From Spirosomataceae bacterium TFI 002 (GTDB taxonomy: Bacteria > Bacteroidota > Bacteroidia > Cytophagales > Spirosomataceae), in assembly GCA_900230115.1 (NCBI GenBank), contig LT907983.1, positions 1,860,001-1,924,000 of the forward strand: a DNA stretch of 64,000 nt. The letters run 5' to 3'. How positions within the stretch are numbered: position 1 is the first letter of the stretch; each line of letters opens with the position of its first letter. This document shows, piece after piece, positions 1 through 10,100 of this stretch. The position numbers were made by a program, and so were the translations under genes. The notes beneath the pieces were generated by a model. The model was given only the letters and a program-made list of their open reading frames with translations. It was not told the DNA's origin and ran no database searches.

Positions 1-9
1 TTCGATGGT

Positions 10-50
10 TTTGGTTGAAATGAGTTAAAGAAAGTAAAATATGAGTTAAT
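10..50 (+). promoter_or_regulatory. Putative LytTR operator, class A (two ATGAGTTAA repeats, 21 bp apart)
   Basis: ATGAGTTAA occurs at 20-28 and again at 41-49, a start-to-start spacing of 21 bp (two helical turns). The block from 11 to 35, and then the second repeat, recurs exactly at 7041-7079 ahead of the giant adhesin gene. LytTR proteins are known to bind pairs of about 9-bp direct repeats with this spacing, so the inference is that the LytTR protein encoded 58 bp downstream binds here and autoregulates. No clear TAnnTTTG box was found between this site and the gene. Confidence 0.6.
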
Positions 51-107
51 GGAATGATTAGCTAAAATTGATATTTACATATCAATTATTAACCAATTAG
101 CTACATC

Positions 108-437
108 ATGGAAACACTTGTACTACCAGGAAAGCAGACTATTAAATCGGAACAAATTGTTTATCTAGAGAGCGATAGTAACTATACTATTATTCATCAG
201 ACCTCACTACCAAAAAAAGTAGTTGCAGCTAAAAGCCTCTGTTATATACAGAAAGGTTTGAACCCAAAATCCTTTGTTAGAATTAATCGCCAGCAGGTTA
301 TAAACATTGCTTGTATTACCAATTTTTGGGAAGAAAACGATACGGTCAATATTGAGATTTTCAATGGTGACCTTTTCAAAACTTCCAGGAGGAGAACTAC
401 CTCATTTTTAAACTTAATTACCCCTATAGAGCTATGA
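108..437 (+). CDS. Stand-alone LytTR DNA-binding protein 1
   Basis: This 109-residue protein consists of little more than a LytTR DNA-binding domain. Visible signatures are the early hydrophobic strand with YLESDSNYT (about residues 19-28), the central FVRINRQQVINI (about 56-67) and the basic SRRRT near the C-terminus, all standard LytTR landmarks. There is no receiver domain or membrane segment, so what controls its activity cannot be seen. It is clearly more divergent from the two other LytTR proteins in the window than they are from each other. Its stop overlaps the start of the next gene as ATGA, implying translational coupling with the secreted repeat protein. It probably controls its own operon and the one starting at 7134, since both carry the same direct-repeat operator. 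Confidence 0.9.
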   Translation: METLVLPGKQTIKSEQIVYLESDSNYTIIHQTSLPKKVVAAKSLCYIQKGLNPKSFVRINRQQVINIACITNFWEENDTVNIEIFNGDLFKTSRRRTTSFLNLITPIEL

Positions 438-3400
438 AAAAAAATAACTTTTACCCCTTACTGTTTATTTTATCACTGACCTTTTGGAGTCACAACCTTT
501 TTGCAACAACCATTACTGTTACCAATGGCGGAGACGCTGGTGCAGGAACACTCAGGCAAGCCATTACAGACGCAAGTGATGGAGATATTATTGACTTTTT
601 AGGAGTGAGCACGGTTTCACTTACTTCAGCACAGCTTACGGTAGATAAAAGTTTGACTATTGATGGTGGTGTAGGCAAAGTCACCATTACCCGAGCTTCA
701 GGTACATTTAGGATTTTCCAGTTTTCTGTCAATTCATCGAAAAATGTATTTCTAAAGAATCTGAAAATTACGAATGGTAATAAGTCAGATCAGGCAGGTG
801 GAATTTTAAATGGAGTCAATCTTACCATGGAAAACTGTGAAGTCTCTGGCAATTCTTCAATTCAGGCTGGAGGTATCCAAAATGATGAAGTGCTTACTAT
901 GACCAATTGCCTAATCATCAATAATCTATATGATGGAGGCTTAGTAACGAATGGAACATCTTTTAGTGCTACTAATTGTGTTTTTTCGGGAAACCAAGGT
1001 TTTGGAATTAAAGCAGGAAACTCCAATACTGTTGTTACCCTTACGAATTGTATTGTAAGTAAAAACATCAACAATTCTTCTTCTGGTTCAAGGCCTGGTT
1101 ATGGGATGACCTTCTCAGCTGCTTCAGGTTCTAAAATAACGAATTGTACTTTTGTCAGTAATGCTGATAACGGAATCCGATTGAATACTTCTGCCAGTAA
1201 CGTGGCTATAGTAAATTCTATCTTCTCTGAAAACGGAGCTAGCAATATAAGTTATAGTGGTTCTGGGCTTGGGAGTAATTCTACCAATAACTTTGTGGGA
1301 ACTACGGCCTCAGGTGGGCTAGTTAATGGTGTTAATGGGAACATTGTAAATGATGGAAGTATTGATCTCTTTAATTTCTCTGACCCAAATGGAGCAGATA
1401 ATATCTGGCTTACTGCAGATGATGGATTAAGGTTAAATCCAACTTCATCAGCGGTTAATAGTGGTACTAACACAGGTATTTTAGCTACTGATATTTTAGG
1501 AAACACAAGACCTTATAACAGCGGTACAGCCGATATGGGAGCCTATGAATATTCGCAAGATCTTCCTCTACCTACTTTTACACTTCAGCCTGTAAGTACT
1601 TCTTTTTGTGAGGGTGCCACAGGTCAACTTTCGGTTACAACTAATTCGTACGGAATTAGCCACAAATGGCAGTTTAACTCAGGTGCTTCATGGGCAGATG
1701 TGCCCTCAGGCGGTATCTATACAGGGGAAACCACTGCGACATTAGGTATAAGCGATGTAACGGGTCTTGATACTTACAAGTTTAGATGCTTAGCTTACAA
1801 CTCCGATAATTCCAGTGCCATGTCAAATGAGGCGATTCTTACCGTAGATGCCCCAATGACCTTAATGTATGCTGGAGTTTCGAATTATTATTTGGTTGGT
1901 GACCCTATTTCGCCTCTTAATCCTGTACTTGGTGGAGGGAGTCCTAGTTCTAACTTCACCGTTTCTCCTGCTTTAGTAACAGGTATTTCTATTAATCCTT
2001 CTACCGGTATAATTTCGGGTACACCCACCACCACTTCACCTTCTACAGCATACACGGTAAGTGTGTCAAATGGATGCGGAGCAGCTACAGATATTCTTAC
2101 TTTTTCAACTTTAAACTCTCCTCCTCCTCCTACACCAGTTATTTCTAGTCAGCCTCAAGATATCAATGTTTGCCCTTCGTCTTCTGGGAGTGCCACCATA
2201 GTGGCCAGTGATGTGGAGATTTACCTTTGGCAAGTGAATGATGGCGGCGGATGGGTTGACGTTCCAAGCAGCTCTCCTTACAGCGGAGAGGATGAAGCTA
2301 CGCTGGTAATTTCAAACTCTTCAGGTCTAAATGGTTATATGTATCGCTGCAAAGTATCAAACGGAAGTGGCATAGTAACATCAAATGAAATTAGCCTTAA
2401 TGAAGGCAAAAATGTGGTAGTAACTAATGGAAACAATGCCGGTGCTGGCTCTTTAAGAGCGGCCATGGATTGTATTTCGACAGGTGATACCATTACGTTT
2501 AGTGGTGTGAGTGTAGTATACTTAACTTCCGGACCATTATTGATAAATAAAGACATGACTATTGATGGTGGAAGTGGCGTCACCATCACTAGAGGTTCGG
2601 CTTCTAAGTTTAGAATATTTACCGTAAGCAATGTTACGGCGGTTTTAAGCAATTTGAATATAACGAATGGTGAAACAACCGACCAAGCTGGCGGAATTCA
2701 AAATAGCGGTAGGCTAACACTTAATAACTGCAACATCACCGGTAATGAATCACCGCAAGGAAATGCTATTCAAAACGACGAGGTGATAGTTCTTAATAAT
2801 TGCAATGTAAGCGACAATAACGGTAACCAATACGGAAATGGAATGACCATGTATGGCGATTCTACCACAGCGAATAATACTATATTTTCCAATAATGGAG
2901 GCTCTGGAATACAGACAAACAATGGTAGTGTGGTGATTACCTTAAACAACTGCCTTTTTGTCAATAATAGTGAAAATGGAGTGAGTTTTGGCGGTGGGGC
3001 AGGTTCTAGTGTGACCAATTGTACATTAGCCAATAATACTTCCAAGGGTATCGATATAGGTAGCTCGGCGGCCAAAATTACTATAGTTAATAGCATTTTT
3101 GCTGGGAACAACTATAAGGATATTAGTCATAGTTCGCCAGACCTTGGGGCAGGTAGCACTAATAACTTAGTAGGAAGTACAAATGCAGGTGGATTAGTGA
3201 ATGGTGTAAATGGGAATAGGATAAATGTTCCAGCTTTGTTTTTAGACAATTCAGATGCCGACGGAGCAGATAATACTTGGTTTACTGCCGATGATGGCTT
3301 TTCATTAACTGCTTGCTCTCAGGCCATAAATACAGGTACTTCGTCAGGGATTTCTGGCACAGATATATTGGGCAATGCCAGACTTGGTACTGCAGACATA

Positions 3401-3898
3401 GGAGCCTACGAATATCAAAGTGTCAGTGGTTTAGAAGCAGTGGCTTCAAATGTCATGGTAGATTTTATTGATGTTTGCTCTGGAAGTACGGTTACTTTGA
3501 CAGGAAGCTGCGAAGGTAGTGGAGGATTGACATGGTATGATGTGGCTACAGACGGCACAGCATTAGGAACAGGAGTTTCGTTTACACAAAACCCAACAGA
3601 AAATTCCACTTATTATGCAGCTTGTTATGCAGGAGCATGTGAAGGTCCAAGAACGGCTACGGAAGAAGTTCAAATACTTCCAAATGCTGCAGACCTAGAA
3701 AATACGGTAACGCTTACCACAGATTATTCAGCAGACACTATCAAACTGGCAAATGATTACATCAATGCTACCAATAAAATAATATCACCTGCCGATGTTA
3801 TTTATCATAGTGGTAAAGCCGTGAATTTGAACCCAGGTTTTGAGTCTCAAAACGGTTCTGTTTTCCTTGCCCGTGCAGATATAGTTACCTGCCCTTAA
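434..3898 (+). CDS. Secreted beta-helix / Ig-like protein with 3-coathanger stack C-terminus
   Basis: This 1,154-residue protein has a signal peptide (about residues 1-24, ending LFA). It contains two right-handed beta-helix modules, about 25-370 and 657-990, each rich in short NCxxxxN turns and each ending in a D(M/I)GAYEY signature typical of choice-of-anchor Q proteins. Ig-like domains lie between and after them, recognisable from KWQ...YRC and WY...YYAAC patterns. The last 60 residues (ATNKIIS, then NPGFESQNGSVF) are a 3-coathanger stack domain, which is found at the C-terminus of large secreted Bacteroidota proteins. No enzymatic residues were identified. A role as adhesin or matrix protein on the cell surface is inferred. 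It is translated from an ATGA overlap with the LytTR gene and followed 44 bp later by a related gene. Confidence 0.85.
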   Translation: MKKNNFYPLLFILSLTFWSHNLFATTITVTNGGDAGAGTLRQAITDASDGDIIDFLGVSTVSLTSAQLTVDKSLTIDGGVGKVTITRASGTFRIFQFSVNSSKNVFLKNLKITNGNKSDQAGGILNGVNLTMENCEVSGNSSIQAGGIQNDEVLTMTNCLIINNLYDGGLVTNGTSFSATNCVFSGNQGFGIKAGNSNTVVTLTNCIVSKNINNSSSGSRPGYGMTFSAASGSKITNCTFVSNADNGIRLNTSASNVAIVNSIFSENGASNISYSGSGLGSNSTNNFVGTTASGGLVNGVNGNIVNDGSIDLFNFSDPNGADNIWLTADDGLRLNPTSSAVNSGTNTGILATDILGNTRPYNSGTADMGAYEYSQDLPLPTFTLQPVSTSFCEGATGQLSVTTNSYGISHKWQFNSGASWADVPSGGIYTGETTATLGISDVTGLDTYKFRCLAYNSDNSSAMSNEAILTVDAPMTLMYAGVSNYYLVGDPISPLNPVLGGGSPSSNFTVSPALVTGISINPSTGIISGTPTTTSPSTAYTVSVSNGCGAATDILTFSTLNSPPPPTPVISSQPQDINVCPSSSGSATIVASDVEIYLWQVNDGGGWVDVPSSSPYSGEDEATLVISNSSGLNGYMYRCKVSNGSGIVTSNEISLNEGKNVVVTNGNNAGAGSLRAAMDCISTGDTITFSGVSVVYLTSGPLLINKDMTIDGGSGVTITRGSASKFRIFTVSNVTAVLSNLNITNGETTDQAGGIQNSGRLTLNNCNITGNESPQGNAIQNDEVIVLNNCNVSDNNGNQYGNGMTMYGDSTTANNTIFSNNGGSGIQTNNGSVVITLNNCLFVNNSENGVSFGGGAGSSVTNCTLANNTSKGIDIGSSAAKITIVNSIFAGNNYKDISHSSPDLGAGSTNNLVGSTNAGGLVNGVNGNRINVPALFLDNSDADGADNTWFTADDGFSLTACSQAINTGTSSGISGTDILGNARLGTADIGAYEYQSVSGLEAVASNVMVDFIDVCSGSTVTLTGSCEGSGGLTWYDVATDGTALGTGVSFTQNPTENSTYYAACYAGACEGPRTATEEVQILPNAADLENTVTLTTDYSADTIKLANDYINATNKIISPADVIYHSGKAVNLNPGFESQNGSVFLARADIVTCP

Positions 3899-3942
3899 GG
3901 ATTTTAATAATATAAGATTTTGAAAATTAATTGTCAATAATT

Positions 3943-6900
3943 ATGAAAACGACGAGACTGGTTAAATTGACCCTTTTATTTAGTGTAATAGCTCATTTGG
4001 GCTTTGCCACCATACGTTATGTAAAACCTACAGCCACAGGAGCAGGAGATGGTTCCACTTGGGCAAATGCTTCTGCAGACTTGCAGGCAATGATAAATGC
4101 TTCTAGCAGTGGAGATGAAGTTTGGGTGGCTGCTGGTGTTTATAAGCCATTAGCGGATGGCTCAGGTGTTACAAATCCTACAGATACTAGAGACAAACTC
4201 TTTTATATGAAGGACGGGGTGAAGCTTTACGGTGGGTTTGTAGGGACAGAAACTGTACTCACACAAAGAGATTTCGCAACAAATAAAACCATTCTCTCAG
4301 GTGATATTGACAACAATGACACCAATACAGATGGTAACTTTATCAATGAGAGTCATACCGATATACAAGGTGATAATGCGTATCACGTATTTGTATTTCC
4401 AGGAACAGGAGAAACTACTGAGTTTGATGGGTTTATAATTACAGGTGGGAAGAATACTGCTTCTATAGGATACACAACACAATATGCCGGTGGTTATGGA
4501 TTTAGCTCTTTTAGAGGTGCGGCTTTGTACTGTTCTGGAGCTGCTCCGCAAATTAGAAACTGCGTAATAAGTGGAAATGAGGGATATAGCGGTGTTTTAT
4601 ATCAGAATAATCAGAACACTTCTGGTGGATGGACTACCACGATAGAAAATTTGATTTGGGTAGGAAATTATGCTAACAATGGAGTTTTATACCTACATAG
4701 AGGGCCAACTGAAGTTACTAACAACGTCTTTGCATCAAACAGTACTTACTATTCAGTTTTGTATATTTCCAGCAATATGCCGGATGGTAATAGTATTAAC
4801 TATAATCATATATCAGCATTTAATAATTCTCATGGTCAATATTCAAATTTCTTTATAATTCAGGGTGGAACTGTTCAAATTAAGAATTCAATTTTATGGA
4901 AAGAGGTAGAGGCTAACAATGCTGTGATTAACAATTCAGCTCATAGTTTGACTGTATCTAATTCTTCAATACAAGGTTCAGGAGGAAGTTCTGATTGGAA
5001 CGGCGGTTTTGGAACTGATGGAGGGAATAATTTAGATTTAGCCCCTCAGTTTTCCAATGCAGGAAATATAGCTGGAGCAGATGGTAAGTACTTTACAAGT
5101 GATGATGGGCTCATACCCATTTCTTGTTCACCATTGCTAAATAATGCAGCTGCTGGCCTAACTAAAGATATAGCGAATCAAAATCGTCCTATAGACGGGA
5201 AAAATGACATTGGAGCCTATGAGTTTCAAGGTGCTTCTACTATACCAGCAAATGCCTCTAGTGTAGCAGCAAGTAGCTATAATATTCAATGTGGGCAATC
5301 TGCAAATTTGACTGGCTCATGTGCACAGGGAACGCTAACTTGGTATGAAGAAGTAAGTGGTGGGAGTAGCATTGGTACAGGTACTAATTTTACAGTTTCT
5401 CCTTCTCCTTTGGAGAGTCCTGCTCATTACTATGCAGCGTGTGAAACAAGTGCTACTTGTGTTAGTTTAAAGCGAATAGCAGTACCTGAAATTATAGTTA
5501 ACTCACCAGAAAATGCTACCAGCGTGGCAGCAAGCAGCTATAGCATCACATGTGGGCAAACTGTAAATTTAACTGGCTCCTGTGCACAGGGAACACTCAC
5601 ATGGTATGACGAAGCAGGTGGCGGAAGTAGCATCGGAACAGGAACGAATTTTACCGTAACACCTTTAGTAAATCCCTCAAAATATTATGCATCCTGTGAA
5701 ACCAGTAGCAGCTGTGTAAGTTTAGAAAGAGTAGCCACACCCGATATTACGGTAAGTCTTCCTGCCAATCCTACGGGAGTTGCTGCTAGCCAAAATGATA
5801 TATGTCCATATACCGATGTAGACCTATCGGCTTCTTGTATAAACAGTACTACGGCAGAATGGTATAATAGTTCTATGACAGTGATAGGTTCTGGTGCTAC
5901 TTTCCAGGTTAGCCCAAATACCACAAGTACATATTTTGTGAAATGTAAAAATGGAAGCTGCTTAAGCGAAGCAGAAGAAATAACTGTTAAGGTCTTGGCC
6001 AGACCTACTGGTGACAATGCTAGCCCTGGTTATGTTTGTGCAGGTCAGGAAGTTACCTATACTGCAAGTTGTGCCGTAGGCACCGTGGAGTGGTATAACA
6101 GTTATTCTGGTGGTAACCCGATTGGTACGGGAAACTCCTATACTTTTACCCCTTCCCATGGAACTTCTAGTTATTATCGAATTTACCCATCATGTACCAA
6201 TGGAACTTGCTCGAGCAGCAGGGTGTCTGCCGATTCCTATTTTTACTTCGCCCCACCATCTGTTACAGTTTCCGAAACCGCACTATGTGCATCAAATAAT
6301 ACCGAGGTAACACTTACTGCTAACTGTACTTCATACGCAGGAGGAACTGTAACCAATTGGTATGATGCCGCTAGTGGTGGCAATTTTTTAGGTACAGGCA
6401 ACACCTTTAATCACACGCCTACCAGTACCATTACTTATTATGCAGAGTGTGTGAGTAATAATTACAGTTGCGTTTCCAGTAGAATAGCAACCGACGAAGT
6501 GGTGGTAGGGCAGCCAGTTTCTATTCCAACCTCCGTTTCGGTAAATAATACCCAAGTATGTGCAAATACAGACATTACACTTTCAGCTAACTGCTCATCT
6601 GGTACTGTTATATGGTATACTCAAGACGCTGGTGGAAGCAGCATAGGTTCAGGTCAAAGCCTAGTCTATAACGTTAGTGCTACCTCAACATATTACGCCA
6701 GTTGCGAAGATGGCTCTTGCATTAGCGACCGAGTAGCTACAGCCGAAGTAACCGTATTGCCAAGTTCTAGCGGAATTCCGCTGAACCAAACTTTGACCAG
6801 TAATATTACAGGAACAGATACCAAGCAAGCCATAGAATACATTGATGCTACAAACAAAATTATTAACCCCGCAAATGTGGTTTATGAAAGTGGCAAAGCC

Positions 6901-6978
6901 ATTAATCTTAACCCAGGTTTTGAGGTAGAAAATGGCTCGGTGTTTTTGGGGAGAGCAAACCTATCTGCTTGTCCGTAA
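3943..6978 (+). CDS. Secreted beta-helix protein with six Ig-like repeats and 3-coathanger stack
   Basis: The ATG at 3943 is preferred over the TTG four codons upstream because it begins a clean signal peptide (MKTTRLVKLTLLF, cleaved near residue 23). The product is 1,011 residues. Residues 24-425 form a right-handed beta-helix module that starts with the GDGSTWANA/DLQAMI pattern and ends DIGAYEF. Six Ig-like repeats of roughly 80 residues follow (about 430-945), each with a Cys, a (L/Y)(T/S)(A/G)(S/N)C strand and a WY motif. The C-terminal 65 residues are a 3-coathanger stack very similar to that of the preceding protein (ATNKI and NLNPGFE shared). It probably lies in one operon with the LytTR gene and the preceding protein, closed by the hairpin at 7007-7042. 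No catalytic function is evident. Confidence 0.85.
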   Translation: MKTTRLVKLTLLFSVIAHLGFATIRYVKPTATGAGDGSTWANASADLQAMINASSSGDEVWVAAGVYKPLADGSGVTNPTDTRDKLFYMKDGVKLYGGFVGTETVLTQRDFATNKTILSGDIDNNDTNTDGNFINESHTDIQGDNAYHVFVFPGTGETTEFDGFIITGGKNTASIGYTTQYAGGYGFSSFRGAALYCSGAAPQIRNCVISGNEGYSGVLYQNNQNTSGGWTTTIENLIWVGNYANNGVLYLHRGPTEVTNNVFASNSTYYSVLYISSNMPDGNSINYNHISAFNNSHGQYSNFFIIQGGTVQIKNSILWKEVEANNAVINNSAHSLTVSNSSIQGSGGSSDWNGGFGTDGGNNLDLAPQFSNAGNIAGADGKYFTSDDGLIPISCSPLLNNAAAGLTKDIANQNRPIDGKNDIGAYEFQGASTIPANASSVAASSYNIQCGQSANLTGSCAQGTLTWYEEVSGGSSIGTGTNFTVSPSPLESPAHYYAACETSATCVSLKRIAVPEIIVNSPENATSVAASSYSITCGQTVNLTGSCAQGTLTWYDEAGGGSSIGTGTNFTVTPLVNPSKYYASCETSSSCVSLERVATPDITVSLPANPTGVAASQNDICPYTDVDLSASCINSTTAEWYNSSMTVIGSGATFQVSPNTTSTYFVKCKNGSCLSEAEEITVKVLARPTGDNASPGYVCAGQEVTYTASCAVGTVEWYNSYSGGNPIGTGNSYTFTPSHGTSSYYRIYPSCTNGTCSSSRVSADSYFYFAPPSVTVSETALCASNNTEVTLTANCTSYAGGTVTNWYDAASGGNFLGTGNTFNHTPTSTITYYAECVSNNYSCVSSRIATDEVVVGQPVSIPTSVSVNNTQVCANTDITLSANCSSGTVIWYTQDAGGSSIGSGQSLVYNVSATSTYYASCEDGSCISDRVATAEVTVLPSSSGIPLNQTLTSNITGTDTKQAIEYIDATNKIINPANVVYESGKAINLNPGFEVENGSVFLGRANLSACP

Positions 6979-7006
6979 ATTTCGATAAAAATACGAGTGT
7001 ATTTTT

Positions 7007-7042
7007 AAAATGGGCTCAAAACCTAGGCTTTGAGCCCATTTT
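7007..7042 (+). terminator. Rho-independent terminator closing the first LytTR operon
   Basis: A perfect 14-bp inverted repeat (left arm 7007-7020, 8-base loop, right arm 7029-7042) has A-rich and T-rich ends, so it could act in both directions. Its right arm abuts the operator of the next operon. Confidence 0.85.
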
Positions 7043-7079
7043 GGTTGAAATGAGTTAAAGAAAGTCCGAAATGAGTTAA
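7041..7079 (+). promoter_or_regulatory. Putative LytTR operator, class A, second copy
   Basis: ATGAGTTAA at 7050-7058 and 7071-7079 again has 21-bp spacing. The sequence outside the variable 5-base spacer segment is identical to that upstream of the LytTR gene at 108. It lies 54 bp ahead of the giant gene, much as the first copy lies 58 bp ahead of its own gene. Confidence 0.6.
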
Positions 7080-7099
7080 TGATTTGATGCCCGCTACAA

Positions 7100-7107
7100 T
7101 AGCTTTG
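7100..7107 (+). promoter_or_regulatory. Bacteroidota -7 promoter box (TAGCTTTG)
   Basis: This matches the TAnnTTTG consensus of Bacteroidota primary sigma promoters. It lies 20 bp downstream of the direct-repeat pair and 26 bp before the start codon of the giant gene. A regulator bound at the repeats would sit just upstream of RNA polymerase. Confidence 0.5.
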
Positions 7108-7133
7108 CCTCCACGATAATTACTCAATTCATT

Positions 7134-10100
7134 ATGAAAAACATTTATAGGATTGTCCTTCCCAACAGAGATTTATTCAAAGTTCTCTGGCCCTCTATTG
7201 TATTTTTACAAGCACTTCTAATTTTATCAGTTAGCAATGTAAAAGCCCAAACACCTGAATTTTTAGGTAACCTTAATAACAGTCCATATATCTACTCAAG
7301 CCACCCCTCATCATTTACAACAGTGGGGAATACTGTTTTCTTTGCAGCAAAGAATCATTTAGGAACTGAACTTTGGAAAACCGATGGTACGGCTTCTGGC
7401 ACAGTGATGGTGAGTGACATTAATCAGGATCCCACTTCCTCATACCAACAAAATACCAACAGTGATATTACTGAAATGGTAAGTTTCAACAACATTTTAT
7501 ATTTTGCTGCTGACGACTACTTTCATGGTAAGGAACTTTGGAGATCGGATGGTACACCTAATGGAACCTATATGGTTAAGGATATTAGAGCTGGTTCCGC
7601 AGATGCAAACCCGACTTCTCTTTATGTTCACAATAACTTGCTCTATTTTTCTGCAAGAGGAACTGATGGAGAGAGGCTTTGGAAGTCTGATGGAACAGAA
7701 AGCGGTACTGTTTCAATATCTGGACAAGGTTATAGACCTTCTGGATTTGCTTCTTTAAGTAATTATCTTGTCTATTCTGCTGACCGCTCTGATCCTCTAG
7801 TTGTGCCATCAGGTACCTCCAATAGAGAATTGTTTGCTAGCGATGGCACGACCACATATTTGCTAGCAGATATTCGAAGCGGTATTGTAAGTTCTTCACC
7901 TAGTGAATTAACCGCTTTTAATAATGTGGTTTACTTTACAGGAAATGACGCCAGTACTTACGGTTCGGAGGTTTGGAAAACCACTGGAATCTCTGGAGGA
8001 ACATCTAATTTTGTAGACATAAACCCAGGTTCAGAGTGGAGCACACCAAGAGGCTATACTGAGTTTTCAGGACACCTTTATTTTACGGCAGGTAATGGTA
8101 CAGATGGACGAGAAATTTATAGAACAGATGGTACTGTAGGCGGAACAATTAAAGTTAAAGATATAAATCCTAGTGGTAGTTCAGATCCGATTGCTTACAC
8201 TGTTTTTAACGGCTCACTTTACTTTTTAGCAACAGATGGTACCAACACAGGTATTTGGAAGACCAACGGAACGTCAGCTGGTACTTCATTTGTAAGCTCT
8301 GTTGACTACACTTTCTCCACCAAATTCTATAAAACCAGTACAGCACTTTATTTTACCATTTACAACTCACCACAATACGAATTGTGGAAAACCGATGGAA
8401 CTTCCGGAGGTACTAGTATGGTCTCAAGTTTTGATTACATTAGTGAGGTTTACACGCACAATGATAATATATTTCTTTCTATAGATGATGGTATTAATGG
8501 TACTGAACTATGGAAATCAGATGGGACTTCTGGTGGTACAAGCTTATTGAAGGATATATACAGCGATAACCTTGGTTCGAATCCAGGATTTTTCACCACC
8601 ATTGGAAATAAATCTTTTTTTGGTGCAGTAAGTGGAAGTAATTCTGGAATTTATAAAACAGATGGTACCTCTGGTGGAACCTCGTTGGTTAAAGCAGTAG
8701 GTGATTATCATATTTCAACACTTTTTAACTTTAATAACGGTCTCCTTTTTTGGGGAGGTAATAGCTATACAGGTTATGAGTTATGGAAATCTGATGGAAC
8801 AAATGCAGGAACTGTACAGGTCAAAGAGCTAAAAACTGGTAGCCAATCAGGTGGGCCTTCCGATTTTATTTTGTTTAATAATGAAGCTTATTTTTCTGCA
8901 AATGGAGATAACGTAGGGCTTGAGTTATTTAAAACGGACGGTACCACTGCTGGTACCGATATAATATTGGATATTGTATCTGGCACCCAAAGTTCTTACC
9001 CTTCTGATTTCAAGTTATTCAATAGTGCTCTGTATTTTCAGGCGGGAGGTTATTATGATAAAAAACTTTACAAAACAGACGGTACTTCTGCTGGCACTGT
9101 GTTAGTAAAGGATATCATTATAAGTGATAAAATGATTGAGTTGAACGGAAATCTTATAATTTCGGCATATGATACAGGTAACAATAGTGAACTATGGAAA
9201 AGCGATGGTACGACAGGTGGGACTGTTTTACTTAAAGAAATAAATACAACTGGTTCGTCAACTCCTTCTGAATTAACCAAAGTAGGAAATCAAGTTTTTT
9301 TTGTTGCCAATGATGGTGTAAATGGCAAGGAACTTTGGAAAACGGATGGAACAGCATCGGGTACAGTATTGGTAAAAAATATTAATTCTGGCTCAAATGA
9401 TTCTAATCCCTCGAAATTGATCGACTTCAATGGCACACTTTTCTTTATTGCCAATAGCTCCTCCACACCCGGCGTTTATGATTACGACTTATGGAAAAGT
9501 AATGGTACCTCAAGTGGGACTGTAAAAGTATTTGATTTAAACCTTCCGGGCTTTTCGCCAAAAATCGACAATTTTATTGTTCAAGGGAATAACCTTTACT
9601 TCTCTGGTAATACTTCACAATCTATTAAAAATCTATGGAAAACAGATGGTACTACTGCTGGTACTATGCAAGTAAGTACAGGTACGCATCAAAGCTATCT
9701 AAGCCCAACAAACATAGCAAAGTTTGGAAATAGTTTAGTTTTTGGTGGCTATCACGAACTGTATGGCCAAGAACCATTTATCTACCTTAGTCCCAATTTA
9801 AGCTTAGATCCCGAAATAAACCTAAAAGGCCGAAACATATCAATATTAGATGGAGATACCTCCCCCACCACACGTGATGATACCAATTTAGGAAGGCAGT
9901 TTACCTCAGCAGGAAGCATCACTAAGACGTATACTATAGAAAATACTGGAATCGGAACTTTGAATATTTCAAGTGTAACTGTAATCGGTGGGAATGCTGC
10001 TGATTTTACGTTGACACAACCGGCTAGCACAGTGGTAGCAGGTGGTACAACTACTTTTACTGTAACCTTTAATCCATCAGCTGATGGTACCAGAACCACC

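Noticed and set aside
490-3609. Several antisense open frames in the first beta-helix gene
   Set aside because: They mirror the repetitive low-complexity coding strand and lack plausible starts or domains.
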